NCBI RefSeq assembly: GCF_030009775.1
Contig: NZ_JASCTH010000017.1
Coordinates: forward strand, 62,001-126,000
DNA: 64,000 nt
Reading direction: 5' to 3'
DNA from: Actinoplanes sandaracinus
GTDB taxonomy: Bacteria > Actinomycetota > Actinomycetes > Mycobacteriales > Micromonosporaceae
The translations under genes were made by a program, and so were the position numbers. This document shows positions 34,408 to 43,150 of the stretch, piece by piece (position 1 is the stretch's first letter; each line of letters starts with the position of its first letter). The notes under the pieces were generated by a model that was given only the letters and a program-made list of their open reading frames with translations, was not told the DNA's origin and did no database searches.

Positions 34408-36321
34408 ATGCTCTTCTACGGCGGTGACTACAACCCGGAGCAGTGGCCGGAGGAAGTCTGGGACGAAGACGTCACGCTGATGCGGCAGGCCGGGGTGAAC
34501 ATCGCCACGGTCGGCGTGTTCGCCTGGTCCGACCTGGAACCCGAACAGGGCCGCTACGAGTTCGGATGGCTCGACCGGGTGCTGGACCGGCTGCACACTG
34601 GTGGCATCCGGGTCGCGCTCGCCACCCCGACCGCCTCGCCGCCGCCCTGGTTCACCCTCGCCCACCCGGAGGCCCTGCCGGTCAACGCCGACGGGGTCCG
34701 GCTCACCCACGGCAGCCGGGACACATACTGCGTCTCGTCGCCCGCCTACCGCGCCGCCGCCCGCGACATCGCGTCCAGAATGGCGGAACGGTACGCCCAC
34801 CACCCGGCGCTGGCGATGTGGCACGTGCACAACGAGTACGGGACCGACTGCCGCTGCGACGTCACCGCCGCGGCGTTCCGGACCTGGCTGCAGAAGAGGC
34901 ACGGGGACCTGGACGTGCTCAACGAGGCGTGGACCACCTCGTTCTGGAGCCAGCGCTACTCCGACTGGGCGCAGATCACCCCGCCGCGCGCCACGCAGTA
35001 CCTGCCGAACCCCGCGCAGGCCCTCGACTTCCGGCGGTTCCTCTCCGACGAACTGCTCGGCGGCTACATCGAACAGCGCGACCTGCTGCGCGCCGCCAAC
35101 CCCGGCGTGCCGGTCACCACCAACTTCGTGCAGGGCGGCTGGGTCAGCGTCGACCACGCGCGCTGGGCCGCCGAGGTCGACCTCGTCGCCGTCGACCACT
35201 ACCCGGACGACGCCGGCCCCGGCGCGGAGGAGGAGACCGCGTTCGCCGGCGACCTGGCCCGGGGCTGGGGCGGCGGGTCGTGGCTGCTGATGGAGACGGC
35301 GCCCAACCTGATCTACACGCGCGGGCGGATGCACGCCAAGGAGCCGGGGCGGCTCACCCGGCACAGCCTGAACTACGTGGCACGGGGCTCGCGGGGGGCG
35401 ATGTACTTCCAGTGGCGGCAGCCGCGTGGCGGGGCGGAACTGTTCCACTCGGCACTGGTGCCGCACGCGGGACCGGACACTCCCGTCTTCCGGGAGGCGG
35501 TGGGACTCGGGCGTACCCTCAGAGATCTCGCACCGCGGGTCGCCGACGCGCCGCCGCCCACCGCCGAGATCGCGCTGACCTGGGACGCGCCCTCCTGGTG
35601 GGCGCTGCAAGCCCCGGCGTTCCCGGCCGAGGACATCGACTACCTCGGCGCGGTCCGGCAGGCGCACCGGGCTCTGTACCGCGCGAAACTCGCGACCGAC
35701 TTCGTCTTCCCCGATGTCCCGGCCGATCTCGGCTCCTACAAGATGATCGTGGTGCCGCAGCTCTACCTGGTGTCGGATGCCACCGCGTCCGCCTTCCGCG
35801 ACTACGTCGCCGCCGGCGGGCACCTGGTCGTCAGCTACCTCAGTGGAATCGCCGCGCCCGACACCCGGATCCGGCTCGGCGGCTACCCCGGCGCCTTCCG
35901 CGAGATCCTCGGGGTACGGGTGGTCGAATGGCACCCGCAAGCCCCCGGCGCCCCGATCACGCTGGACGACGGCGCGACCGCGAACCGCTGGATCGAACGG
36001 GTCGAAACCGCCGGGGCCGAGACGGTGAGCCGGTACGGCGACGGCCCGATGGCCGGGTCGCCGGCGATCACCCGTAACCGGTTCGGAGCGGGCAGCGCCT
36101 GGTATGTGTCGACCGGCCTGACCGACGACTCCCTGGAGGCGCTGCTGCGCCGGGTCGCGGAGTCGGCCGGAGTGGCGCCCGTGCTGCCCGGGCTGCCGCC
36201 GCAGGTGGAGGCCGTCCGTCGCGGTGACCTGGTCTTCCTGTTCAACCACGGGGCGGCTCCCGCGGTGGTCGGCGAACTGGCCATCCCCGGCGGCGGTTTC
36301 CGCGTGACCGCCGCCGGCTGA
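34408..36321 (+). CDS. GH42 beta-galactosidase
   Basis: A 637-residue cytoplasmic enzyme. Residues 1-375 form the TIM barrel, starting FYGGDYNPEQWP. E143 in HVHNEYG is the acid/base and E296 in LLMETAPN the nucleophile. Cys residues (CRC at 148-150) may bind the zinc seen in some family members. The rest is the trimerisation and beta-sandwich region. ATG 34408, with GGGG 5 nt upstream, matches the family start; an open frame from 34267 runs back into the GH95 gene. It likely removes beta-galactose from oligosaccharides, together with GH95. Confidence 0.94.
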   Translation: MLFYGGDYNPEQWPEEVWDEDVTLMRQAGVNIATVGVFAWSDLEPEQGRYEFGWLDRVLDRLHTGGIRVALATPTASPPPWFTLAHPEALPVNADGVRLTHGSRDTYCVSSPAYRAAARDIASRMAERYAHHPALAMWHVHNEYGTDCRCDVTAAAFRTWLQKRHGDLDVLNEAWTTSFWSQRYSDWAQITPPRATQYLPNPAQALDFRRFLSDELLGGYIEQRDLLRAANPGVPVTTNFVQGGWVSVDHARWAAEVDLVAVDHYPDDAGPGAEEETAFAGDLARGWGGGSWLLMETAPNLIYTRGRMHAKEPGRLTRHSLNYVARGSRGAMYFQWRQPRGGAELFHSALVPHAGPDTPVFREAVGLGRTLRDLAPRVADAPPPTAEIALTWDAPSWWALQAPAFPAEDIDYLGAVRQAHRALYRAKLATDFVFPDVPADLGSYKMIVVPQLYLVSDATASAFRDYVAAGGHLVVSYLSGIAAPDTRIRLGGYPGAFREILGVRVVEWHPQAPGAPITLDDGATANRWIERVETAGAETVSRYGDGPMAGSPAITRNRFGAGSAWYVSTGLTDDSLEALLRRVAESAGVAPVLPGLPPQVEAVRRGDLVFLFNHGAAPAVVGELAIPGGGFRVTAAG

Positions 36322-36352
36322 GGGCTCTCGGCTAGCGCTGCCGGGTGGGCGC

Positions 36353-37345
36353 TCACGGCGCGGCGGTCTCCGGCCGGCCGGTGTGGAAGGCGCGCCGGTA
36401 GGCGGACGGAGACGTGCGCATGACCTGCGCGAAGTGGTGGCGGTAGGTGACGGCGGTCTCGAAGCCGACCGTGGTCGCGACCGTCTCGACGGGGGTGCGG
36501 GTGGTCTCCAGCAAGGCCAGGCTGGCCTGCACCCGCCGGTCGATCAGCCAGCGGATCGGCGTGGTGCCGGTGGCCCGGGCGAAGTGCCGCAGATAGGTGC
36601 GGGTCGACATGTGGGCGCGGCCGGCCAGCACCGCCACGGTGATCGGCTCGGCGAGATGGGACAGCGCCCACTCCATGCTGCGCGCCACCCGGGTGTCCTC
36701 CGGGTCGTCAGCCACCGGCGCCTCCACGAACTGCGCCTGCCCGCCGTCGCGGTGTGGCTGGACGACCAGGCGGCGGGCCACCGCGTTGGCGATCGCCGGG
36801 CCGTGGTCGCGGCGCACCACGTGCAGGCACAGGTCGAGGCCGGCGGCGCTGCCCGCGCTGGTCAGCACGTCACCGTCGTCGAGGTAGAGCACGTCCGCGT
36901 CGACCTGGACGGACGGGTAGCGGGTGCGCAGGGTTTCCGCGTACCGCCAGTGGGTGGTGGCCCGGCGGCCGTCCAGCAGCCCGGCGCCGGCCAGGGCGAA
37001 CGCGCCGGAGCAGATGGACATGATGCGGGCGCCGCGGGCGTGGGCCGCGCGGAGGGCGGCGACCAGAGCCGGGGAGGGGTCGGCGTGGACGTCCGGCACG
37101 CCGGGGACGATCAGCGTCTCGGCCGCGGTGAACGTGTCCAGGCCGTGGCCGGTGTGCAGGGTGGCGCCGCCGACCACCCGGAGCGGACCGGGGCTCGCGG
37201 CACAGACGGTGAGGTCGTACCAAGGGACCTCGAACTCGGGACGGGGCAGGCCGAACACCTCGGTGACGATGCCCACCTCGAAGACCGACATCCCGTCGAA
37301 GGCGAGCACCGCCACCGTGTGTCCCCGGCTTCCGACAGTCAGCAT
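36353..37345 (-). CDS. GlxA-type AraC-family regulator with DJ-1/PfpI domain
   Basis: A 330-residue regulator. The N-terminal DJ-1/PfpI-like domain (about 8-185) contains IMSICSGAFALAGAGLLDGR and the C-terminal AraC helix-turn-helix pair (about 225-320) has GRAHMSTRTYLRHF and VGFETAVTYRHHF. The ligand is unknown. It is divergent from a rhodanese gene with a 71-nt gap that contains GCCACTG (37376-37382) and its inverse CAGTGGC (37410-37416). Control of the rhodanese gene is likely. Confidence 0.92.
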   Translation of the reverse strand: MLTVGSRGHTVAVLAFDGMSVFEVGIVTEVFGLPRPEFEVPWYDLTVCAASPGPLRVVGGATLHTGHGLDTFTAAETLIVPGVPDVHADPSPALVAALRAAHARGARIMSICSGAFALAGAGLLDGRRATTHWRYAETLRTRYPSVQVDADVLYLDDGDVLTSAGSAAGLDLCLHVVRRDHGPAIANAVARRLVVQPHRDGGQAQFVEAPVADDPEDTRVARSMEWALSHLAEPITVAVLAGRAHMSTRTYLRHFARATGTTPIRWLIDRRVQASLALLETTRTPVETVATTVGFETAVTYRHHFAQVMRTSPSAYRRAFHTGRPETAAP

Positions 37346-37416
37346 GGCGCGATCTTAGCGGTGGGTGTCGTTCGCGCCACTGGGCCGGACGGTCGACCGA
37401 CGGCACGATCAGTGGC

Positions 37417-37839
37417 ATGACCAGCGCCATCGAGTACTACAGCAACCAGCTTCGATTCGAGACCGACGTCAGCGACGTCCAGCAGAGCCTGTCGGCCGGC
37501 GCGCCCGGCTTCGTCCTGATCGACACGCGTAACACCGAGTCCTGGGACCAGGGCCGGATTCCGGGCGCGATCCACCTGCCGACCCGTGAGATCGCGGCCC
37601 GGGCCGCCGAGCTGGTCCCGGTCGGCCGCGCGGTGGTCACCTACTGCTGGGGCCCGGGCTGCAACGGGGCGACCAAGGCCGCCCTCGAGTTCGCCAAGCT
37701 GGGTTACCAGGTCAGGGAGATGATCGGCGGGTACGAGTACTGGGTCCGTGAGGGCTTCACCACCGAGGGCCCGAACGGCGCCACCAGCCACCCGGCCGAC
37801 CACCTGACCTCGCCGGTCACCGCCGCCTGCGGCTGCTGA
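37417..37839 (+). CDS. Rhodanese-like sulfurtransferase
   Basis: A 140-residue single rhodanese domain. LIDTRNTESWDQGRIPGAIH is the N-terminal signature and TYCWGPGCNGATKAA holds the active-site Cys, the loop being longer than in thiosulfate sulfurtransferases. The C-terminus ends in Cys-Gly-Cys. It would transfer sulfur or act in thiol chemistry in the cytoplasm. It is divergent from a GlxA-type regulator and converges to within 4 nt of the alditol oxidase gene. Confidence 0.92.
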   Translation: MTSAIEYYSNQLRFETDVSDVQQSLSAGAPGFVLIDTRNTESWDQGRIPGAIHLPTREIAARAAELVPVGRAVVTYCWGPGCNGATKAALEFAKLGYQVREMIGGYEYWVREGFTTEGPNGATSHPADHLTSPVTAACGC

Positions 37840-37843
37840 GTTC

Positions 37844-39085
37844 TCACACCCCCAGCAGAGACTCCAGCCAGGGGTTGCGGAACGCGCCGTTCGGGTCGAA
37901 GCGGCCGGCCAGGGCGGCGAAGTCGGCGAACCGGGGGTACGCGGCACGCAGATCCGACGGGGTGGTGGTGAAGATCTTGCCCCAGTGCGGGCGGGCGCCG
38001 AACGGGGCGAGCGCCTCCTCCAGGTCGGCGACGACCGGCAGCACGGCCTCGGTGTCGGCGATCCAGGTGAAGTGCAGGGCGAGACTGTCCCGCTCGTAGT
38101 TGGGGCTCAACCAGAGACCGTCGGCGGCGATCGTGCGGATCTCGCAGACCTGGAGCACCGCCGCGACCCGCTCGCGCAGACCGGCCACCGCCTCGATCGC
38201 GGCGAGTGCCGCGGCCCGCGGCACGTGCCACTCGGACTGCAGTTCCTCCCCGCTGCTGGGGGTGAACTCCATCCGGAAGTGCGGCAGCCGGGCATGCCAC
38301 GGACCGGTCACCCCGCCCTGCTCGGTGCAACTGGCCGTGGGCATGCCGGGCACCGGATGACGGGGGCCGTCGGCCGGGCGGGCGCCGAAGAGGTCACCCT
38401 TCCTCGGCTCGGACCGCTTCAGCCACACCTGGTCGATGCCGGTGCCCGTCCAGCGGGTGAAGAGGCTGACGCTGTAGCCGGCTGACAGGATCTCGTCCAG
38501 ATGCTCGTGCACGGCGGCTTCGGGCAGGTCGTCGTAGACGTACTGGCGCAGGTCGAAGGCGGGCACCACATCGAGGGTGAGGGCGGTGACGACGCCCAGG
38601 GCGCCCAGGCCCACCACCGCGCCCGGCAGATCGGGCGACGACCTGTCCAGGGTGACGATGTCGCCGTCGGCGCGGAGGATCTCGCACCCGGAGACGGCGG
38701 TGGCCAGGTTGCCGTTGCGGACGCCGGAGCCGTGCGTGGCCGTGGCCACCGCCCCGGCCACCGAGATGTGCGGCAGTGAGGCCATGTTGTGCACGGCCAG
38801 GCCCTCGGCGCCGAGCCGGGCGGCCAGATCGCCGTATCGCATGCCACCGTCGATCCGCACCGAGGCGCGGTCGGCCGCGATCTCGGCGGTCCGCGGGAGG
38901 TCGGCCAGTGACACCAGGTCGCCGTCGGTGTCGGCGAGCCGGTTGAACGAGTGACCGCTGCCGAGGACCCGCAGCCGGCCGGCACCGGCGACCGCCTTGC
39001 GCAGCTCGTCGAGGGTTCGCGGGCGGTGCAACCGCTCCGTGCCGAATTCGATGTTCCCGGCCCAATTGGTCAGACGTTCCCGCAT
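37844..39085 (-). CDS. FAD-dependent alditol oxidase (AldO-like)
   Basis: A 413-residue flavoprotein, close to streptomycete AldO in length. The FAD-binding N-terminal domain has GSGHSFN, where the His is the usual covalent FAD attachment, and ATATHGSGVRNGNL. Residues equivalent to the AldO substrate site are visible as EIR in CEIRTIAADG and Lys in HWGKIF. AldO oxidises the terminal carbon of xylitol and sorbitol, releasing hydrogen peroxide. There is no signal peptide. A relation to the sugar locus at 19-36 kb is possible but unproven. Confidence 0.9.
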   Translation of the reverse strand: MRERLTNWAGNIEFGTERLHRPRTLDELRKAVAGAGRLRVLGSGHSFNRLADTDGDLVSLADLPRTAEIAADRASVRIDGGMRYGDLAARLGAEGLAVHNMASLPHISVAGAVATATHGSGVRNGNLATAVSGCEILRADGDIVTLDRSSPDLPGAVVGLGALGVVTALTLDVVPAFDLRQYVYDDLPEAAVHEHLDEILSAGYSVSLFTRWTGTGIDQVWLKRSEPRKGDLFGARPADGPRHPVPGMPTASCTEQGGVTGPWHARLPHFRMEFTPSSGEELQSEWHVPRAAALAAIEAVAGLRERVAAVLQVCEIRTIAADGLWLSPNYERDSLALHFTWIADTEAVLPVVADLEEALAPFGARPHWGKIFTTTPSDLRAAYPRFADFAALAGRFDPNGAFRNPWLESLLGV

Positions 39086-39454
39086 CGCTCCACCCTACGT
39101 GGCCTCGGAGCATCGGCATATTGCCTGTTCACGGCCATGACCGCAGTCCGGAGGGGCGCCGGTGGAGGCGACTCGGGCTCCGCCTGCCGAGCCGTACCGG
39201 CAGGGTTCACTTTTTATTAACTTGCAGTGACATTAGTACCAACAAATGCCACGCCATCACTGTGTGGCGGTTGTGTGCTGATATGTTGTCAAAACTGCTC
39301 TCTTTCAACGTGTCTCACGTTTGGCGTGATCCAAATCGAGATGCTGTGCACGTTCTCTCGTAACGAAACCTGCGTCACAATCAGTCACGCCCTTGGCGGG
39401 GGTGAGGGCAGGATGCAGCCCGGCGGAATCGCGAACGAGAGGAAACGGCGCGAG
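39086..39454. other. 369-nt gap before MHYT gene
   Basis: A noncoding, comparatively A/T-rich stretch (39200-39310) with likely promoters for both divergent genes. An open frame from 39227 continues into the MHYT gene, but its first 76 codons do not look coding and have no start signal. No symmetric site stood out. Confidence 0.5.
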
Positions 39455-40363
39455 ATGGCGCAGATCCATCACTTCGAATACGGGGCGCTGACCCCCACGG
39501 TCAGTTACATCCTCTCTGTGCTCGGGTCACTGCTCGGACTCACCGGCGCTGTGCGTCTCCGGTCGGCGAAGACCAGCGGAGAGCGGTTCTGGTGGCTCAC
39601 CCTGGCGACGGTGGCCATCGGCGTCACCGGCATCTGGAGCATGCACTTCGTAGCCATGCTCGGCTTCGACGTCGACGGCACACCGATCCGGTACGACATC
39701 GGCCTGACCGCGGCGAGTGCGATCATCGCGCTGGTCTCGGTCGGCGTCGGGCTGTCCATCGCGCTGCTCGGGGAGACGGCATCCAAGATCCGAATCCTGA
39801 TCGGTGGCGTTCTGGCAGGTCTCGGCGTCGCCGCGATGCACTACACCGGCATGGCCGCGATGGAGCTGCGCGGCGAGATCCACTACGCGGGCCGCGAGGT
39901 GGCCGCCTCCGTGGCGATCGCCGTGGTCGCGGCCACGGTCGCGCTCTGGCTCACCCTGGTGGTCAACAAGCCGATCGCGATCTTCGCGTCGGCGCTGGTC
40001 ATGGGTATCGCGGTCAACGGCATGCACTTCACCGGCATGCTCGCCATGTCGGTGACGCCGGACGACGGCACCTTCGGTTCGGTGGAGGGCGCCACCGCGG
40101 CCAACCTCCTCGTGCCGGTCGGCGGCGCGGTCATCTTCGCGATCATCGGCATGGGGTACGCCCTGGTCTCCGCCCCCACCGAGGAGGACCGCGCGGCGGC
40201 TCTCTACCTCCAGCAGCGCATCGACAACCGGCAAGCCGCGCCGGCCGCTCCGGCCCAGGTGCCGTTCGGTGGGCAGCCGAGCAGCCAGCAGCAGCCGCAG
40301 GGCCGCGCCGGCCGCACCACGCTCGGCGACGCCTCTTGGACGTACCGCGACCGGTCGCAGTAA
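39455..40363 (+). CDS. MHYT-domain membrane sensor
   Basis: A 302-residue integral membrane protein with about seven helices. Three MHYT-type motifs are visible: MHFVAML, MHYTGMAAM and MHFTGMLAM, proposed to coordinate copper and sense a diatomic gas. There is no GGDEF or EAL output domain; the C-terminus is a Gln/Pro-rich cytoplasmic tail of about 50 residues, so any signal must go through a partner. ATG 39455 fits the first conserved helix and has GAGAGG about 12 nt upstream. Confidence 0.9.
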   Translation: MAQIHHFEYGALTPTVSYILSVLGSLLGLTGAVRLRSAKTSGERFWWLTLATVAIGVTGIWSMHFVAMLGFDVDGTPIRYDIGLTAASAIIALVSVGVGLSIALLGETASKIRILIGGVLAGLGVAAMHYTGMAAMELRGEIHYAGREVAASVAIAVVAATVALWLTLVVNKPIAIFASALVMGIAVNGMHFTGMLAMSVTPDDGTFGSVEGATAANLLVPVGGAVIFAIIGMGYALVSAPTEEDRAAALYLQQRIDNRQAAPAAPAQVPFGGQPSSQQQPQGRAGRTTLGDASWTYRDRSQ

Positions 40364-40426
40364 AAAGCCTGGCCGGCTGCCAAACCGTCTGGTCTTTATC
40401 AGCCGAATCGTCAGCTCTTCGATCCG

Positions 40427-40476
40427 CACGTTTCCGCCCTGCACAGCTAGGTTCGCAGGGCGGAAAGTGAAACGTG
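40427..40476 (+). promoter_or_regulatory. Structured leader upstream of KAS III gene
   Basis: TTTCCGCCCTG (40431-40441) and CAGGGCGGAAA (40456-40466) form perfect 11-bp arms. CACG before and CGTG after extend the stem beyond a 6-nt bulge; alternatively CACGTTTC (40427-40434) pairs with GAAACGTG (40469-40476). The hairpin ends 28 nt before the start codon. It may be an operator or RNA switch. Confidence 0.5.
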
Positions 40477-40504
40477 AAACCTGCGGAGAGCTGGGAGAAC
40501 AGGC

Positions 40505-41491
40505 GTGGCGGTAGGGATTCTCGGGACTGGCTCGTATCTGCCGGCGCGGGTCGTGACGAACGTGGACCTGCTCTCTCTGGTGCCCGACGCGGACCCGGAA
40601 TGGGTGTCTCGGAAGACCCTGATCGAGGCCCGGCGGTTCGCGGCCCCGGACGAGGCGGCGTCCGATCTGGGGACCCGGGCGGCACTGGCGGCACTGGAGC
40701 AGGCCGGGGTCGCCGCGGCCGAGATCGACTACATCATCGTCTCCACCTCGACCGGTGACTCTCCGCAGCCGCCGACCTCGAACCTGGTGCAGTACTCGAT
40801 CGGGGCCACGCAGGCCGCCTGCTTCGACGTGAACGCGGTCTGCGCCGGGTTCGTCTTCGCCCTCGAATTGGCGAACGGCCTGGTCCAGGCGAACCCGGAC
40901 GCACTCGTCCTGGTCATCGCGTCGGACATCTACTCGCGGATCCTCGACTTCGGTGACCGGCGCACCGCCGTGCTCTTCGGCGACGGTGCGGGCGCCGCGG
41001 TCGTCGGCCGGGTGCCCGAGGGCTACGGCATCATCGATGTCGACCTCTCCTCCCGTGGCGACGCGAACGACCTGATCCACATCAAGGGTGGTGGCAGCCG
41101 GCTGCCGGCGTCGGCGGAGACGGTCGCCAACGGCGACCACTACTTCCGGATGAACGGCCGCGGCGTCCGCGACTTCGTGTCCACCGCGGTGCCGCCCGCC
41201 CTCGACGCGCTGCTGCGCCGCAACGAGTTCAAGGCCGACGATGTCGACCACTTCGTCCCGCACCAGGCCAACGGCATCATGCTGCAGGAGCTGGTGGACG
41301 CGGCCGGCCTCCAGAACGCGCACACCCACCTCACCCTGCCCTGGTACGGCAACGTGGGCAGCGCCTCCCTGCCGGTCACTCTGGACGAGGCGAACCGGAA
41401 CGGGTCGCTGCGCGCCGGCGAACTGGTCCTGCTGGCGGGGTTCGGCGGCGGCATGTCGATGGGCGCCTGTCTGGTGCGCTGGGGGCGCTGA
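40505..41491 (+). CDS. 3-oxoacyl-ACP synthase III-like (KAS III) enzyme
   Basis: A 328-residue thiolase-fold condensing enzyme. The Cys-His-Asn triad is visible in NAVCAGF, PHQANG and GNVGSAS. Such enzymes start fatty-acid synthesis from acyl-CoA and malonyl-ACP or make related condensations and esters. It stands alone without other fatty-acid genes, suggesting a specialised rather than housekeeping role. GTG 40505 has GGGAG 7 nt upstream. A hairpin leader precedes it and a strong terminator follows. Confidence 0.92.
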   Translation: MAVGILGTGSYLPARVVTNVDLLSLVPDADPEWVSRKTLIEARRFAAPDEAASDLGTRAALAALEQAGVAAAEIDYIIVSTSTGDSPQPPTSNLVQYSIGATQAACFDVNAVCAGFVFALELANGLVQANPDALVLVIASDIYSRILDFGDRRTAVLFGDGAGAAVVGRVPEGYGIIDVDLSSRGDANDLIHIKGGGSRLPASAETVANGDHYFRMNGRGVRDFVSTAVPPALDALLRRNEFKADDVDHFVPHQANGIMLQELVDAAGLQNAHTHLTLPWYGNVGSASLPVTLDEANRNGSLRAGELVLLAGFGGGMSMGACLVRWGR

Positions 41492-41511
41492 CTCTCCTCC
41501 CTCGACTCTCT

Positions 41512-41540
41512 CGAAGGCCGGCCCGGTGGGCCGGCCTTCG
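41512..41540. terminator. Bidirectional terminator
   Basis: Perfect 13-bp arms (41512-41524 and 41528-41540) with a GGT loop, between the convergent KAS III and PRC-barrel genes. Confidence 0.85.
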
Positions 41541-41541
41541 G

Positions 41542-41886
41542 TCATTTGGGCTGGATCAGCCAGTCCCAGGCCCGCTTGAGTCCGGTGGCCCGGTTCTCGG
41601 CCAGCCCGGCGGGTGTGTCGGCGCTCGGGGTGGCGAGACGCGCGGCCGGTTCGGCGACGATCACACCGTGTTCGTACAGGCCGTCCACCTGATCGCCGGC
41701 GGCGAACCGGTGTCCGTCCCCCGTCTTGATCAGCAGGCCGTGGAAGAGGTTCGCGGGCTCGTCGGCGAGCACGTGGTCGACCGTGCCGACCTGGGCGCCG
41801 GACCGGTCGTAGACGGCTGTGCCGTCCTTGAGGACGAGGTACGACACCGGTGCGCCGAGGTCTTCGGGTGCAGTGTTCTGGGTCAT
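41542..41886 (-). CDS. PRC-barrel-like small protein
   Basis: A 114-residue soluble protein whose N-terminal 80 residues fit a PRC-barrel/DUF2171-like fold: LVLKDGTAVYDRSGAQVGTVDHVL then LLIKTGDGHRFAAGDQVD. PRC barrels bind RNA or protein partners. The C-terminal 35 residues are polar with a Trp pair. It is a single gene with ATG 41886. Confidence 0.75.
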   Translation of the reverse strand: MTQNTAPEDLGAPVSYLVLKDGTAVYDRSGAQVGTVDHVLADEPANLFHGLLIKTGDGHRFAAGDQVDGLYEHGVIVAEPAARLATPSADTPAGLAENRATGLKRAWDWLIQPK

Positions 41887-42094
41887 GACGGTCGCTTTAC
41901 CCGGCTGCCCGGAGATTCAGCCGACGTCGGCAACATCATCTTTTCGGTCAAAGCGATCTAAACACTTTGTCCTGATTATTCTTTTCGTGCCGAAACGCCG
42001 TTAAAAGCACCAAGATTCGCACGGAATCCGCATATTGTCCGTTTCGTCAGGCCGGCCGACGCTGGCGGCGGACTCAGGTACTGGAGGAATTCTG

Positions 42095-43003
42095 ATGCAG
42101 AAGACACGGCGGATCGGTGCGGTTGTCGCCCTGGCCACGGCCGCTTTCGGGATGGCGACGACAGTCGCGGCGGCGCCGGCCACCGCGGCCCCCCAGGGCC
42201 CGCAGCCGGTCTCCAACTGGCTCCAGTCGGTGCGAGCGAACACCGGTAGCTGGGTGACCATCCACTGGCGTACCGACCGGCGGATCTGTGACGCCGAGGT
42301 CCGCGTCCGCGGTGAGCGGGTCCGCGTCGACTACGTCGGGTTCCGCCGGTCGGCGTCGTTCTCCCGCGGCGACTCGCTGCGCCCGGGACGCAGCGACTTC
42401 ACCAGGGTCCGCGTCACCCCGTTCGCTCAGCGCCCGGGCGTGGCGAAGTTGTGGGCGACCATCTCGTACGACGAGTGCGGTTTCAAGGCGCGCACCCAGA
42501 CGCGCACGGCGGTGCTCTCACTGCCCGTGCTGCGGAACACCGGCCCGGGTGGCTACGACGGTCCGGGCGGTCCCGGGCACGGCCAGCCGGGCGGTCCCGG
42601 TCACCACAACGGCTCCGGCACCCCGGGGTACGGCGGTCCGGGCCAGGGCGGCCCTGGTCAGTACACCCCGGGTGGTGGCCAGGGCGGCCCTGGGCTCAGC
42701 CCGAACGGTATCGCCAACGGCGCGGTGAGCCAGGGCGCCACCACCCCGGCCGCCACCACCCCGCCCGCCGCGGCTCCGGCCGCCACCACTCCGGCCCCGG
42801 CCGCCACCACGCCGGCCGCCACTGCTCCGGCCACCACCGCCCCGGGCAATGCGACGCCGGGCGGCAACGGCCAGAACGGTAACGACCGGGACGGCCGTGA
42901 TCGGGATGGCCGTGATCGGGATGGTCGCGACCGGGACGGCCGTGATCGGGACGGCAACAACCAGGGTGGTCAGCGCGATAACCAGGACATTCCGCGCAGT
43001 TGA
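42095..43003 (+). CDS. Secreted Gly-rich protein with Asp-Arg-Asp-Gly repeats
   Basis: A 302-residue exported protein. A Sec signal (1-32, ending ATAAP) is followed by a folded domain (about 35-140) with two Cys (CDAEVRV and YDECGF) that may pair. Next come a Gly/Pro-rich collagen-like stretch (145-205), an Ala/Thr/Pro-rich linker, and a terminal array of the pentapeptide DRDGR encoded by 15-bp repeats (about 42885-42955). GGAGGA with 6-nt spacing supports ATG 42095. It could be a cell-surface or matrix protein; the Asp-rich repeat might bind cations. Confidence 0.75.
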   Translation: MQKTRRIGAVVALATAAFGMATTVAAAPATAAPQGPQPVSNWLQSVRANTGSWVTIHWRTDRRICDAEVRVRGERVRVDYVGFRRSASFSRGDSLRPGRSDFTRVRVTPFAQRPGVAKLWATISYDECGFKARTQTRTAVLSLPVLRNTGPGGYDGPGGPGHGQPGGPGHHNGSGTPGYGGPGQGGPGQYTPGGGQGGPGLSPNGIANGAVSQGATTPAATTPPAAAPAATTPAPAATTPAATAPATTAPGNATPGGNGQNGNDRDGRDRDGRDRDGRDRDGRDRDGNNQGGQRDNQDIPRS

Positions 43004-43025
43004 TCACGATTGTTCGGTGAATGAG

Positions 43026-43061
43026 GATCGCCCGGTCGTGGAATTCCACGACCGGGCGATC
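43026..43061. terminator. 36-bp perfect palindrome (terminator)
   Basis: 16-bp arms plus a central AATT, fully symmetric, 22 nt after the stop of the secreted repeat protein. Works for either strand; the gene on the other side (43151) converges on it. Confidence 0.85.
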
Positions 43062-43150
43062 ACATTACGAAGTCGTACCGAATCATTGCCGTCCCGGGCG
43101 GACGCCGGGCGATTCCGGAATCCGCGACCGGCCGCCGGACAGAATGCGGC

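Noticed and set aside
39527..41545. 672-residue minus-strand open frame
   Set aside because: Antisense to the MHYT and KAS III genes, both with clear motifs.
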